From assembly GCA_035371905.1 (NCBI GenBank), contig DAORXQ010000045.1:1-14324 (forward strand): a stretch of 14,324 bases of DNA, written 5' to 3'. Every line of letters begins with the position of its first letter. The stretch's first letter is position 1. The DNA comes from a bacterium. Lineage in GTDB: Bacteria > Ratteibacteria > UBA8468 > B48-G9 > JAFGKM01. Made by a program: the position numbers and the translations under genes. This document shows positions 1 to 6,479 of the stretch, in pieces. Under the pieces are notes generated by a model that was not told the origin of the DNA, ran no database searches, and worked only from the letters and a program-made list of their open reading frames with translations.

Positions 1-569
1 TTTTTTCTGTAAAAAAATGCTAAAACTATCATAAAAAGAATAAAACTCTGTTTAAACATACAGGAAAAAAGAAATGTAATCCCTGTAAAAAAAGAATTGA
101 GTTTTGACGACTCCTTTTTTGTTAATAAGTAATAAGTTAAAAGAAAAAAGAAAATAAAATAGTGTTCATTTAAATTTCCACCACTGTATGAAGGATAAAC
201 TCTATAAATTGTTAATAAAAAAGGCAAAGTAAAAAGATAATATTTATCCAGAGAAAAATTTTTAAAAATTAAATTTATCACAAATAAAGTCAGGAAAGTT
301 AGAATTACATCAGATAAAAACAATGTCCATCTACTTTCAGGAAGAAAAGTGAAAAGAAAAGTATAAATATAATATATTGCAGGAAATTTTGCCTCCCAGA
401 CATCTTTATATAAAATTTTACCTTCCTTAATCCTTTGAGCAGTATATGCATAAAAACCAGAGTCAATAAACATAGGAGATAGAACTGGAAAATCGTAAAA
501 TATAAGGACAAAAAAGTAAAGAATATTGAAATAGGTCAAAATTTTTTTTAGTATTTTATTTTTTTCCAT
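1..569 (-). CDS. GT-C family membrane glycosyltransferase (PMT/ArnT-like), C-terminus beyond window
   Basis: This leftward open frame starts at the ATG complementary to 567-569 and stays open for 189 codons to the window edge, so only the N-terminal part is present. The protein is hydrophobic: a first membrane helix at about residues 10-30, then a loop with the acidic Asp36 (IDSGFYAY), Gly50 and a WEAKFPAIYY stretch at 58-67, then further helices. This layout (TM1, loop with Asp, 'G-x-x-Y-x-D-x-W-x-x-K-x-P') is typical of GT39/GT83-like enzymes that transfer sugar from a polyprenyl-phosphate donor on the outer face of the membrane. It diverges from the glycan operon starting at 606 with 36 bases between the starts, so shared control is likely. 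Acceptor and sugar cannot be told. No strong Shine-Dalgarno site is visible. Confidence 0.8.
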   Translation of the reverse strand, partial: MEKNKILKKILTYFNILYFFVLIFYDFPVLSPMFIDSGFYAYTAQRIKEGKILYKDVWEAKFPAIYYIYTFLFTFLPESRWTLFLSDVILTFLTLFVINLIFKNFSLDKYYLFTLPFLLTIYRVYPSYSGGNLNEHYFIFFFLLTYYLLTKKESSKLNSFFTGITFLFSCMFKQSFILFMIVLAFFYRK

Positions 570-592
570 TTTTTGTTCTTTTAATTTATAAT
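563..592 (+). promoter_or_regulatory. Putative promoter of the rightward glycan operon
   Basis: A perfect TATAAT lies at 587-592, with a weak -35 candidate tttcca at 563-568 (4 of 6 matches, 18-base spacer). The predicted transcription start is near 599, leaving a leader of only about 7 bases before the ATG at 606, and no Shine-Dalgarno site is present there. The AT-rich background makes the -35 uncertain. Confidence 0.45.
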
Positions 593-596
593 TATA
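591..596 (-). promoter_or_regulatory. Putative -10 box for the leftward glycosyltransferase gene
   Basis: Read on the minus strand this is a perfect TATAAT, 21 bases upstream of the ATG at 569, giving a predicted leader of about 15 bases. It overlaps the plus-strand -10 box at 587-592. No convincing -35 was found. In such AT-rich DNA a chance match is possible. Confidence 0.4.
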
Positions 597-605
597 TACA
601 AAAAA

Positions 606-1808
606 ATGGACAATAAAAAAATTTTATATTTGTTTTTATTTGCTTTAATCTTAAGAATTGCATTTATTTTAACACTTGATAATTCTGTTGATGTATGGGG
701 TGACTGGTGGGATGAACTCGGATGGAAAATCGCTTCTGGAAAAGGGTACTGGGTTGATAATCCATATTTTCCTGATGGCCCTAAATTTTATGCATGGAGA
801 AGTCCGGGATTTCCCTTATTTTTAGCATTAATATATAAAATTTTTGGACATAATTATCTTGCAGCCAAAATCGGTCTTGCAGTTTTAAGTTCATTAACAG
901 TTATTTTAATATTTTTCTTAGGGAAAACTCTTATTGATGAAAAAAAAGGAATTTTGGCATCTATTATTTATTCAATTTATCCACCTTCTATTTTCTGGAC
1001 TGGCTACCTTGCACCTGAAACTATAACAACTTTCTTCTTAACATTAAGTATTTTTTTAATACTTAAAAGTGAGAAAGAAAATTTAAAAATTTTAAATTTA
1101 ATTCTTGGAGGATTAAGTTTTGGATATTTATGTATAACAAGACCTACCTTTTTACTAATTATCCCTTTTGTGTTTTTAATCTTCTTCTGGAAATATAAAA
1201 TTAAATTTTTTAAAAAATCCTTACCTTTTCTATTAAGTATAATTATTTTCCCTTTTTTATGGGGGCTAAGAAACTTTATAATTCTTAAACATTTCGTTGT
1301 TACATCCACAGAAGGAGGAATTGTTTTTTTTATTGCAAACAATGAATATTCTTTAAGCAGCCCATCTGGATTCTATCATTCTGAAAATGTTGATGAATTT
1401 AAAGGTTTGTCTGAAGTTGAAATCGATAAACTTCTTTATAAAAAAACCTTTGACTTTATCCAAAAAAATCCTAAAATTTTTTTAAAACTTTTATTTGATA
1501 GATTTTTTAGATTCTGGCGTTTTTATCCACATACAATTTCAGGACCTGGAGAAGCATATAAAAAAATTCATCAAATAATAAGTTTCATTACTGAAACTCC
1601 AATAATAATTTTAGGATTTTTGGGGATTTTTATTTCATTTAGAGAATTTAAAAGTTTGGTACTTATTTATTCAGTGATATTTCTTTATAGTGGAATTTCA
1701 ATATTTATAAGAACTACAATAAGATATCGTTTTCCTATAATGGGTTTCCTTATTTTATTTGCTTTATATTTTTTAGAAAAGTGTAAATATGAAAAAAAAT
1801 GTATTTGA
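606..1808 (+). CDS. GT-C family membrane glycosyltransferase (PMT/GT39-like)
   Basis: This 400-residue protein has about nine hydrophobic helices. TM1 (about 6-24) is followed by an acidic loop with Asp33, Asp36 and Glu37, a GKGY motif at 45-48, and a RSPGFPLFLA motif just after it; these are hallmarks of the PMT_2/GT39 class. Such enzymes take a sugar from a polyprenyl-phosphate carrier and transfer it outside the cytoplasmic membrane to a lipid, glycan or protein. A basic segment near the end (IRYRFP) is shared with the GT-C gene ending at 5037, and the two look like paralogs. It is the first gene of a rightward operon and overlaps the following methyltransferase gene by 20 bases. No Shine-Dalgarno site precedes it; a -10 box lies 13 bases upstream. 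The donor sugar and acceptor are unknown. Confidence 0.85.
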   Translation: MDNKKILYLFLFALILRIAFILTLDNSVDVWGDWWDELGWKIASGKGYWVDNPYFPDGPKFYAWRSPGFPLFLALIYKIFGHNYLAAKIGLAVLSSLTVILIFFLGKTLIDEKKGILASIIYSIYPPSIFWTGYLAPETITTFFLTLSIFLILKSEKENLKILNLILGGLSFGYLCITRPTFLLIIPFVFLIFFWKYKIKFFKKSLPFLLSIIIFPFLWGLRNFIILKHFVVTSTEGGIVFFIANNEYSLSSPSGFYHSENVDEFKGLSEVEIDKLLYKKTFDFIQKNPKIFLKLLFDRFFRFWRFYPHTISGPGEAYKKIHQIISFITETPIIILGFLGIFISFREFKSLVLIYSVIFLYSGISIFIRTTIRYRFPIMGFLILFALYFLEKCKYEKKCI

Positions 1809-2472
1809 TGAAGTAGCCGAGATATACGAAAAAATTTTCCCAGAGCATATTTTCAATTATTATTTGAATAAAAGAATAAATATTATATTAAAATTAAAAC
1901 TTGATAAAAAAGCAAAAATTCTTGATGTGGGTTGTGGGACAGGAACTTTGCTTTATCATTTAAAAAATTATGGTTATGATGTCTGGGGAATTGATAATTC
2001 AAAAAGAATGGTTGAAATTGCAGAAGAAAAAGTCCCCGGTAAAATAATAAAAGAAGATATGTTAAATATTCCTTTTCCTTCCGAAACTTTTGATTTGGTT
2101 TTTTCAATTGTTTCTTTACATCACCTGGGAAAAATTGAGAAAGTAAAAAAAGCTGTCCGTGAAATGATAAGAATAACAAAAAATGGAGGAATGATTTTAA
2201 TTTGGGAACATAATCCATTAAATCCATATTGGTATTTTCTGATGAAAAAAGTTCCTCAGGATATAGGAGAAGAAAAATTAATTCCTCTGAGTATTTTTAT
2301 CAATGAATTTAAAAAAAATAAAATTAAAATCTTAAAAGTTTTCAGATGTGGTTTAGTTCCGGATTTTGCTCCAAAATGGAGTTTATTTTTTTTAGATTAC
2401 TTAGAAAAGGGATTACAAAAAGTATTTCCTCTTTTACTTGCTCATAATGTTATAATAGGAAAAAAGGAATAA
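1789..2472 (+). CDS. Class I SAM-dependent methyltransferase
   Basis: This 227-residue soluble protein has a Rossmann methyltransferase core. Motif I (LDVGCGTG) is at residues 45-52, and an acidic residue, Asp69 in GIDNS, sits where the ribose of SAM is bound. An EDM motif and IPFPSETFDLVFS follow, then a SLHHL stretch of the Methyltransf_11/25 type. The substrate cannot be read from sequence. Its place between a GT-C and a GT2 gene suggests methylation of a sugar, a lipid-linked sugar or the polyprenyl lipid. The start overlaps the upstream gene by 20 bases, and the following gene begins 2 bases after its stop, so translation is probably coupled. The length is normal for a single-domain enzyme of this class. 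Confidence 0.85.
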   Translation: MKKNVFDEVAEIYEKIFPEHIFNYYLNKRINIILKLKLDKKAKILDVGCGTGTLLYHLKNYGYDVWGIDNSKRMVEIAEEKVPGKIIKEDMLNIPFPSETFDLVFSIVSLHHLGKIEKVKKAVREMIRITKNGGMILIWEHNPLNPYWYFLMKKVPQDIGEEKLIPLSIFINEFKKNKIKILKVFRCGLVPDFAPKWSLFFLDYLEKGLQKVFPLLLAHNVIIGKKE

Positions 2473-2474
2473 TT

Positions 2475-3194
2475 ATGTGGAGGAATAAAAAAGTTTCTGT
2501 TATATTTCCTACTTATAATGAGAAAGATTCCATAAAGCAGGCAATAGAAGATTTTTTTGCTTCTGGATTTGTTGATGAGATAATAGTTGTGAATAATAAT
2601 GCAGTTGAAGGGACAGATGAAGAGGTAAGAAAAACAAAAGCACGTCTTATTTATGAGAAAAAACAGGGATATGGTTTTGCAATTCAAAAAGGACTTGAAG
2701 AAGCAACAGGTGATTTACTTATAATATCTGAACCTGATGGAACTTTTGAAGGAAAGGATGTTATAAAACTTCTTGCTTACAGTGATGATTTTGATTATGT
2801 ACTTGGAACAAGGACTACAAAAGAACTTATATGGGAAGGTGCAAATATGAATTTTTTCTTGAAATGGGGTAACTGGGCTGTTGCAAAATTTATGGAATTC
2901 CTTTACAATACAACAACATTAACAGATATGGGTTGTACTATGCGTCTTATAAAAAGGCATCTTTATGAGAAAATAAAGAACTATTTTACTGTTGGAAGGG
3001 AACATTTTGGTCCTGAAATGACACTTCTTGTAATAAAAACAGGGACAAAATTTATTGAAATTCCTGTTAATTATAAACCAAGAGTTGGTAAATCATCAGT
3101 AACTGGAAGTATGAGAAAGGCATTTTTTCTTGGTATGAAGATGATAGGTCTGATTTTACAATATAAATTTAAGAGGATAAAATTTAAACAATGA
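2475..3194 (+). CDS. GT2 family glycosyltransferase (polyprenyl-phosphate sugar synthase-like, variant motifs)
   Basis: This 239-residue cytosolic GT-A fold protein begins with FPTYNE at 11-16. The usual VDDGS nucleotide-sugar motif is replaced by NNN at 40-42, and the DxD metal-binding motif appears as EPD at 86-88 (SEPDGTF). Further on it carries LGTRT, GANMNFFLKWGNW and LTDMGCTMRL, which I recognise as signature stretches of a GT2 subgroup related to DPM1-like enzymes. These load a sugar from a nucleotide donor onto polyprenyl phosphate on the cytosolic face. It has no membrane domain. An AAGGA site lies at 2464-2468 inside the previous gene. It overlaps the deacetylase gene by 4 bases (ATGA). 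The GT2-deacetylase-GT-C order recalls ArnC-ArnD-ArnT. The sugar is not known. Confidence 0.85.
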   Translation: MWRNKKVSVIFPTYNEKDSIKQAIEDFFASGFVDEIIVVNNNAVEGTDEEVRKTKARLIYEKKQGYGFAIQKGLEEATGDLLIISEPDGTFEGKDVIKLLAYSDDFDYVLGTRTTKELIWEGANMNFFLKWGNWAVAKFMEFLYNTTTLTDMGCTMRLIKRHLYEKIKNYFTVGREHFGPEMTLLVIKTGTKFIEIPVNYKPRVGKSSVTGSMRKAFFLGMKMIGLILQYKFKRIKFKQ

Positions 3195-3883
3195 TACTTG
3201 CTTATCATAGAATTAATCCCTGGTATAATGATGCTTTGACAGTAAAACCTGAATATTTTAAAAAACAGATTGAGTATTTAATCTCTAAAAAATTTTTGAT
3301 TGTTCCTGTGGAAGAATATTTAAAAGAAAATAAAAAAATTTTAAAGAGAAAAATCGTTATTACTTTTGACGATGGTTTCGCTGATAATTTCTGGTTTGCA
3401 TTTGACATTTTAAAAAGTTTCAGAATTTTTCCTTTAATTTTTTTGATCGTTGATTATACTGGTACAAATAAAATTTTTTCAAGATATAAGGATAAAGAAA
3501 AAGATAGATTTTTAAATTGGAAAGAAATAAATGAAATGATAAAGGAAGGAGTGGAAATTGGCTCTCATACTCTGACACATCCACATCTTACACAGATTTC
3601 AGAAAAAACAGCAAAAGAAGAAATAATAAGTTCAAAAAAAATAATTGAAGATAAAACAGGTAAAGAAATTAAATTTTTCTGCTATCCTTATGGAGAATTT
3701 AATGAAAAAATAATAGATTTTGTAAAACTTGCTGGATATAAAGGCGCGTTTGTTACACCAAAAAGGGGACAGAAAATTAAATGGACTGATTTTACAATGA
3801 AAAGAATTGGAATTTATGGACACAACAATTTTTTTATATACAAATTAAAGATATGGAAAGAGTATCTGAAAGGAAAAATTTAA
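3191..3883 (+). CDS. Polysaccharide deacetylase family protein (NodB homology), cytosolic
   Basis: This 230-residue protein has a NodB-type CE4 fold. TFDDG at 58-62 gives the catalytic base and the metal-binding Asp; SHTLTH at 125-130 supplies His126 and His130 for the metal; CYPYG at 164-168 matches motif 3. These enzymes remove N-acetyl or N-formyl groups from sugars. There is no signal peptide: the protein starts directly with the ILAYHRI strand, so it most likely acts inside the cell, unlike peptidoglycan or chitin deacetylases. ArnD, which acts on undecaprenyl-phosphate formamidoarabinose, is a precedent for a family member working on a lipid-linked sugar. It overlaps the GT2 gene by 4 bases; the next GT-C frame appears to begin inside its 3' end. 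The exact substrate is inferred only from context. Confidence 0.88.
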   Translation: MILAYHRINPWYNDALTVKPEYFKKQIEYLISKKFLIVPVEEYLKENKKILKRKIVITFDDGFADNFWFAFDILKSFRIFPLIFLIVDYTGTNKIFSRYKDKEKDRFLNWKEINEMIKEGVEIGSHTLTHPHLTQISEKTAKEEIISSKKIIEDKTGKEIKFFCYPYGEFNEKIIDFVKLAGYKGAFVTPKRGQKIKWTDFTMKRIGIYGHNNFFIYKLKIWKEYLKGKI

Positions 3884-3945
3884 TTTATCTTCTGGTTATA
3901 GGTTTTTTATTACGTTTAATTTTCGTTTTAACCTTAAAAAATTAA
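3853..3945 (+). pseudogene. Detached N-terminal fragment of the second GT-C gene, ended by in-frame TAA
   Basis: An ATG at 3853, inside the 3' end of the deacetylase gene, opens 30 codons that end at TAA 3943-3945. The peptide contains a first membrane helix (NLIYLLVIGFLLRLIFVL) like that of the GT-C protein starting at 606 (LFALILRIAFILTL). Past the stop the same frame continues with FYFDDEYEYFK and runs straight into the ATG at 3979. Reading through the stop gives about 394 residues, against 400 for the paralog. This is best explained as one gene interrupted by a nonsense codon or by a base error in the assembly. Confidence 0.75.
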
Positions 3946-3978
3946 TTTTATTTTGATGATGAGTATGAATATTTTAAA

Positions 3979-5037
3979 ATGGTTCAAAATTTTATTGCTG
4001 GGAAAGGATTAATAGTTGGTGAAAATCTTAAAAGTTTCAGACCACCTTTTTATCCCTTTTTATTGAGTATTTTTACTCTTTTAAAAATAAATCTTACAGG
4101 AATAAGAATAATACAGACCCTTATATCAACATTTACAATATATCTAATTTACAATATCGGGAAAGAAACTTTTAACAAAAAAATTGGATTATGGAGTGGA
4201 TGGATTTCTGCTTTTTATCCTTATTTCATTTTTTATAATGGTTTCATTCTGACAGAAACTTTTTTTATTTTTTTTACAGTTCTTAGTATTTTTTTTCTGA
4301 TAAAAATTGTTGAAAGAAATGGAAAAAAATCTTTTTTAACAGGAATTTTTATGGGAATTTCTGGACTTACAAGACCAATTTTTCAACTTTATTTTCCAGT
4401 TTCTCTAATACACATATTTTTTTTAAAAGAAAATTTTGTAAAAAAAATTAAAAAAATCTTTTTTATTACAATCGGTTTTTGTTTAACACTTTCACCATGG
4501 ATTTTAAGAAATTACAGAATATTTCACGGGTTTATTCCTGGAACAACTATGGGTGGTTGGGTTTTCTGGGAAGGAAATAATCCATATTCAGAAGGAGGTC
4601 CATGTTCCCATTTTCCTGAAGGTATTCTTGAAGTAGATGAAATAACAAGAGATAAAATTTTATACAGAATGACTTTTGATGTTATAAGAAAAAATCCAGA
4701 AAGATTTCTCTGGTTAATCCAAAATAAATTCAGAAGATTCTGGAATATAATTCCAAATGCTCCTGAATTTGAAAGAAAAATTTTATATCGTTTTATAAGT
4801 GTTTTTTCCTTTGGAATTATGATGCCTTTTTTTATAATCGGTTTTTTTATTTCATTAAAAAATAAAAAAGCACAATTTTTTCATAGTTTGATAATACTTT
4901 TTACAGTTTTCCATATAATTTTTCTGGCTTCCATAAGATACAGAGTACCCATTGAACCATTTTATATTATTTTATCAACTTACGGTTTTTCTTATATAAT
5001 TTTAATGGTTAAAAATTTATTTATTCAAAGAGGATAA
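3979..5037 (+). CDS. GT-C family membrane glycosyltransferase, main fragment (N-terminus split off by stop codon)
   Basis: From ATG 3979 the frame encodes 352 residues with about eight membrane helices and the GT-C hallmarks RPPFYPF (21-27), a mid-protein LTRP, a NNPYSEGGP loop, and IRYRVP near the C-terminus. It is paralogous to the protein at 606-1808, sharing spacing and short motifs such as 'ILYRMTFDVIRKNPERF' against 'LLYKKTFDFIQKNPKIF'. Started here, the protein lacks TM1 and the acidic DDE loop, which are encoded at 3853-3978 beyond an in-frame TAA. No Shine-Dalgarno site precedes 3979, so restart there looks poor. The product may therefore be inactive unless the stop is an error or is read through. 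As a whole enzyme it would use a polyprenyl-phosphate sugar outside the membrane, perhaps the one made by the adjacent GT2 genes. Confidence 0.75.
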   Translation: MVQNFIAGKGLIVGENLKSFRPPFYPFLLSIFTLLKINLTGIRIIQTLISTFTIYLIYNIGKETFNKKIGLWSGWISAFYPYFIFYNGFILTETFFIFFTVLSIFFLIKIVERNGKKSFLTGIFMGISGLTRPIFQLYFPVSLIHIFFLKENFVKKIKKIFFITIGFCLTLSPWILRNYRIFHGFIPGTTMGGWVFWEGNNPYSEGGPCSHFPEGILEVDEITRDKILYRMTFDVIRKNPERFLWLIQNKFRRFWNIIPNAPEFERKILYRFISVFSFGIMMPFFIIGFFISLKNKKAQFFHSLIILFTVFHIIFLASIRYRVPIEPFYIILSTYGFSYIILMVKNLFIQRG

Positions 5038-5038
5038 A

Positions 5039-5716
5039 ATGAAATTATCAGTGATTATTCCTGTTTTTAATGAAGAAAAAACAATAATGAAAGTAGTAGA
5101 AAAAGTGAAAAAAGTACCTTTTGAAAAAGAAATTATAATTGTGGATGATGGAAGTAATGATAAAACAAGAGAAATTCTTAAAAACTTAAAAGATAAAAAT
5201 ATCAAGATAATCTTTAAAGAAAAAAATGAAGGGAAAGGAATGGCAATAAGGAAAGGACTTGAGTATATTACAGGAGATGTGGTTGTAATTCAGGATGCTG
5301 ATTTAGAATATGAACCAATGGACTGGCTTAAAATGATTAAATTAATTGAAGAAAAAAAAGCAGAGGTTGTATATGGTTCAAGAATTCTGGGAAAAGGTAA
5401 AAAATCTTCTTTATTTTTTTATTTAGGAGGCAGAATTCTTTCAATATTGGCAAATTTACTCTATAATGCACAAATTACAGATGAACCCACCTGTTATAAA
5501 ATGTTTAAAAAAGATGTTATAAAATCAATAAATCTAAAATGCAAGGGTTTTGAATTCTGTCCGGAAGTAACAGCAAAAGTAAGAAAAAAAGGGTACAAAA
5601 TTTATGAAGTCCCAATTCATTATAATCCAAGAACTATAAAAGAGGGTAAAAAAATCCGTTTGAAAGACGGTATTATAGGTATATGGACTTTAATAAAATA
5701 CAGATTTATTAATTAA
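5039..5716 (+). CDS. GT2 glycosyltransferase, DPM1-like (polyprenyl-phosphate mannose/glucose synthase type)
   Basis: This 225-residue protein has the canonical order of soluble dolichol-phosphate-mannose-synthase-like enzymes: VIIPVFNEE at 5-13, VDDGSNDKT at 35-43, NEGKGMAIRKG around 63-73, the DAD metal-binding motif at 86-88 followed by LEYEP, VVYGSR, DEPTCYKMF and GFEFCPEVTAK. It transfers a sugar from a nucleotide donor to polyprenyl phosphate at the inner face of the membrane, giving a donor for GT-C enzymes. There is no C-terminal membrane domain of the GtrB kind. A good Shine-Dalgarno site (AGAGGA, about 5029-5034) precedes the ATG, which sits 1 base after the stop of the GT-C gene. 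Mannose and glucose are both possible; the sequence does not decide. Confidence 0.9.
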   Translation: MKLSVIIPVFNEEKTIMKVVEKVKKVPFEKEIIIVDDGSNDKTREILKNLKDKNIKIIFKEKNEGKGMAIRKGLEYITGDVVVIQDADLEYEPMDWLKMIKLIEEKKAEVVYGSRILGKGKKSSLFFYLGGRILSILANLLYNAQITDEPTCYKMFKKDVIKSINLKCKGFEFCPEVTAKVRKKGYKIYEVPIHYNPRTIKEGKKIRLKDGIIGIWTLIKYRFIN

Positions 5717-5717
5717 A

Positions 5718-6479
5718 ATGGTTAAATGTCCTTTATGTGAAAAAAATACTAATTTAAAATTAAAAATTAAAAATTACCAGATATATAATTGTAAAAAATG
5801 TGAAATTTCTTTTTTATATCCATTTCCTGAAAACATTGAAAAAATTTATGACAAAAAATATTTTGAAAAATGGTACCTTCCTTATTATGATGATAGGAAA
5901 AAATATTTTGAAAGGTTGTATCTGAAATTGAAAAATTTTATTCCTGAAAAAGGTAAAATTCTGGATATAGGATGTGGAGTGGGCATATTAATGAAAATGT
6001 TTGAAGAAAAAAAATATGAAGTTATAGGATACGAAATTTCAAAATTTGCAATTAATTTCTGCAAAGAAAATAACTTAAAAGTTTTTGATAATTTTAATTT
6101 TCCTGAAAAATCTTTTGATATAATAACAATGATGGATGTTATTGCTCATGTAAAAAACCCTCTCTTTTATTTTGAAAAAAGTAAAAAATTATTGAAAGAG
6201 GGGGGTATTTTAATTATAAAAACTCCCTTACACTCAAATTATATGTTTTTTCTGGCTAAACTTTTCTCATTTACACCAAAAAGTAAATCAATTTTACATA
6301 TTCCTGCCCAGATTTATCATTTTAATAAAAAGTCAATCTTTGAAATTGCAAAGATGAAGAATTTTAAAGTAGAAAAAGTTTTTATAATGAAAGAATTTAT
6401 AAATAGAAAATTTTCTATTTTAAACGTATGGAAGTTTTTTATAGAAAAAAGTGTAGTTGTCATTTTAAAAAATGAATAG
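5718..6479 (+). CDS. SAM-dependent methyltransferase with N-terminal zinc ribbon
   Basis: This 253-residue protein starts with a small zinc-binding module: Cys4 and Cys7 (CPLC), then Cys25 and Cys28 (CKKC). A linker with YDKKYF precedes a class I methyltransferase core: LDIGCGVG at 82-89, acidic Glu106 in GYEIS, the FDIITMMDVIAHV stretch, and LLKEGGILIIKTP. This is the Methyltransf_23-type layout often found in surface polysaccharide and sugar-modification clusters, which supports a glycan-related substrate here. The start is 1 base after the previous stop with no evident Shine-Dalgarno site, suggesting translational coupling. It overlaps the next gene by 8 bases. The common form of the motif is 'DVLEHV'; here Ala-His replaces Glu-His. 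Confidence 0.87.
   Translation: MVKCPLCEKNTNLKLKIKNYQIYNCKKCEISFLYPFPENIEKIYDKKYFEKWYLPYYDDRKKYFERLYLKLKNFIPEKGKILDIGCGVGILMKMFEEKKYEVIGYEISKFAINFCKENNLKVFDNFNFPEKSFDIITMMDVIAHVKNPLFYFEKSKKLLKEGGILIIKTPLHSNYMFFLAKLFSFTPKSKSILHIPAQIYHFNKKSIFEIAKMKNFKVEKVFIMKEFINRKFSILNVWKFFIEKSVVVILKNE

Noticed and set aside
305..511. 68-codon minus-strand open frame
   Set aside because: It lies in a different frame inside the leftward GT-C gene (1-569), whose frame is longer, open to the edge and carries family motifs.
1004..2227. Minus-strand open frames of about 112-114 codons opposite the first GT-C and methyltransferase genes
   Set aside because: Low-complexity Lys/Ile/Phe/Leu-rich translations with no recognisable motif, fully covered by well-supported genes on the other strand.
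3943..3945. TAA as a recoded sense codon
   Set aside because: TAA, TGA and TAG all end other genes here at well-supported termini, and no recoding signal was seen.
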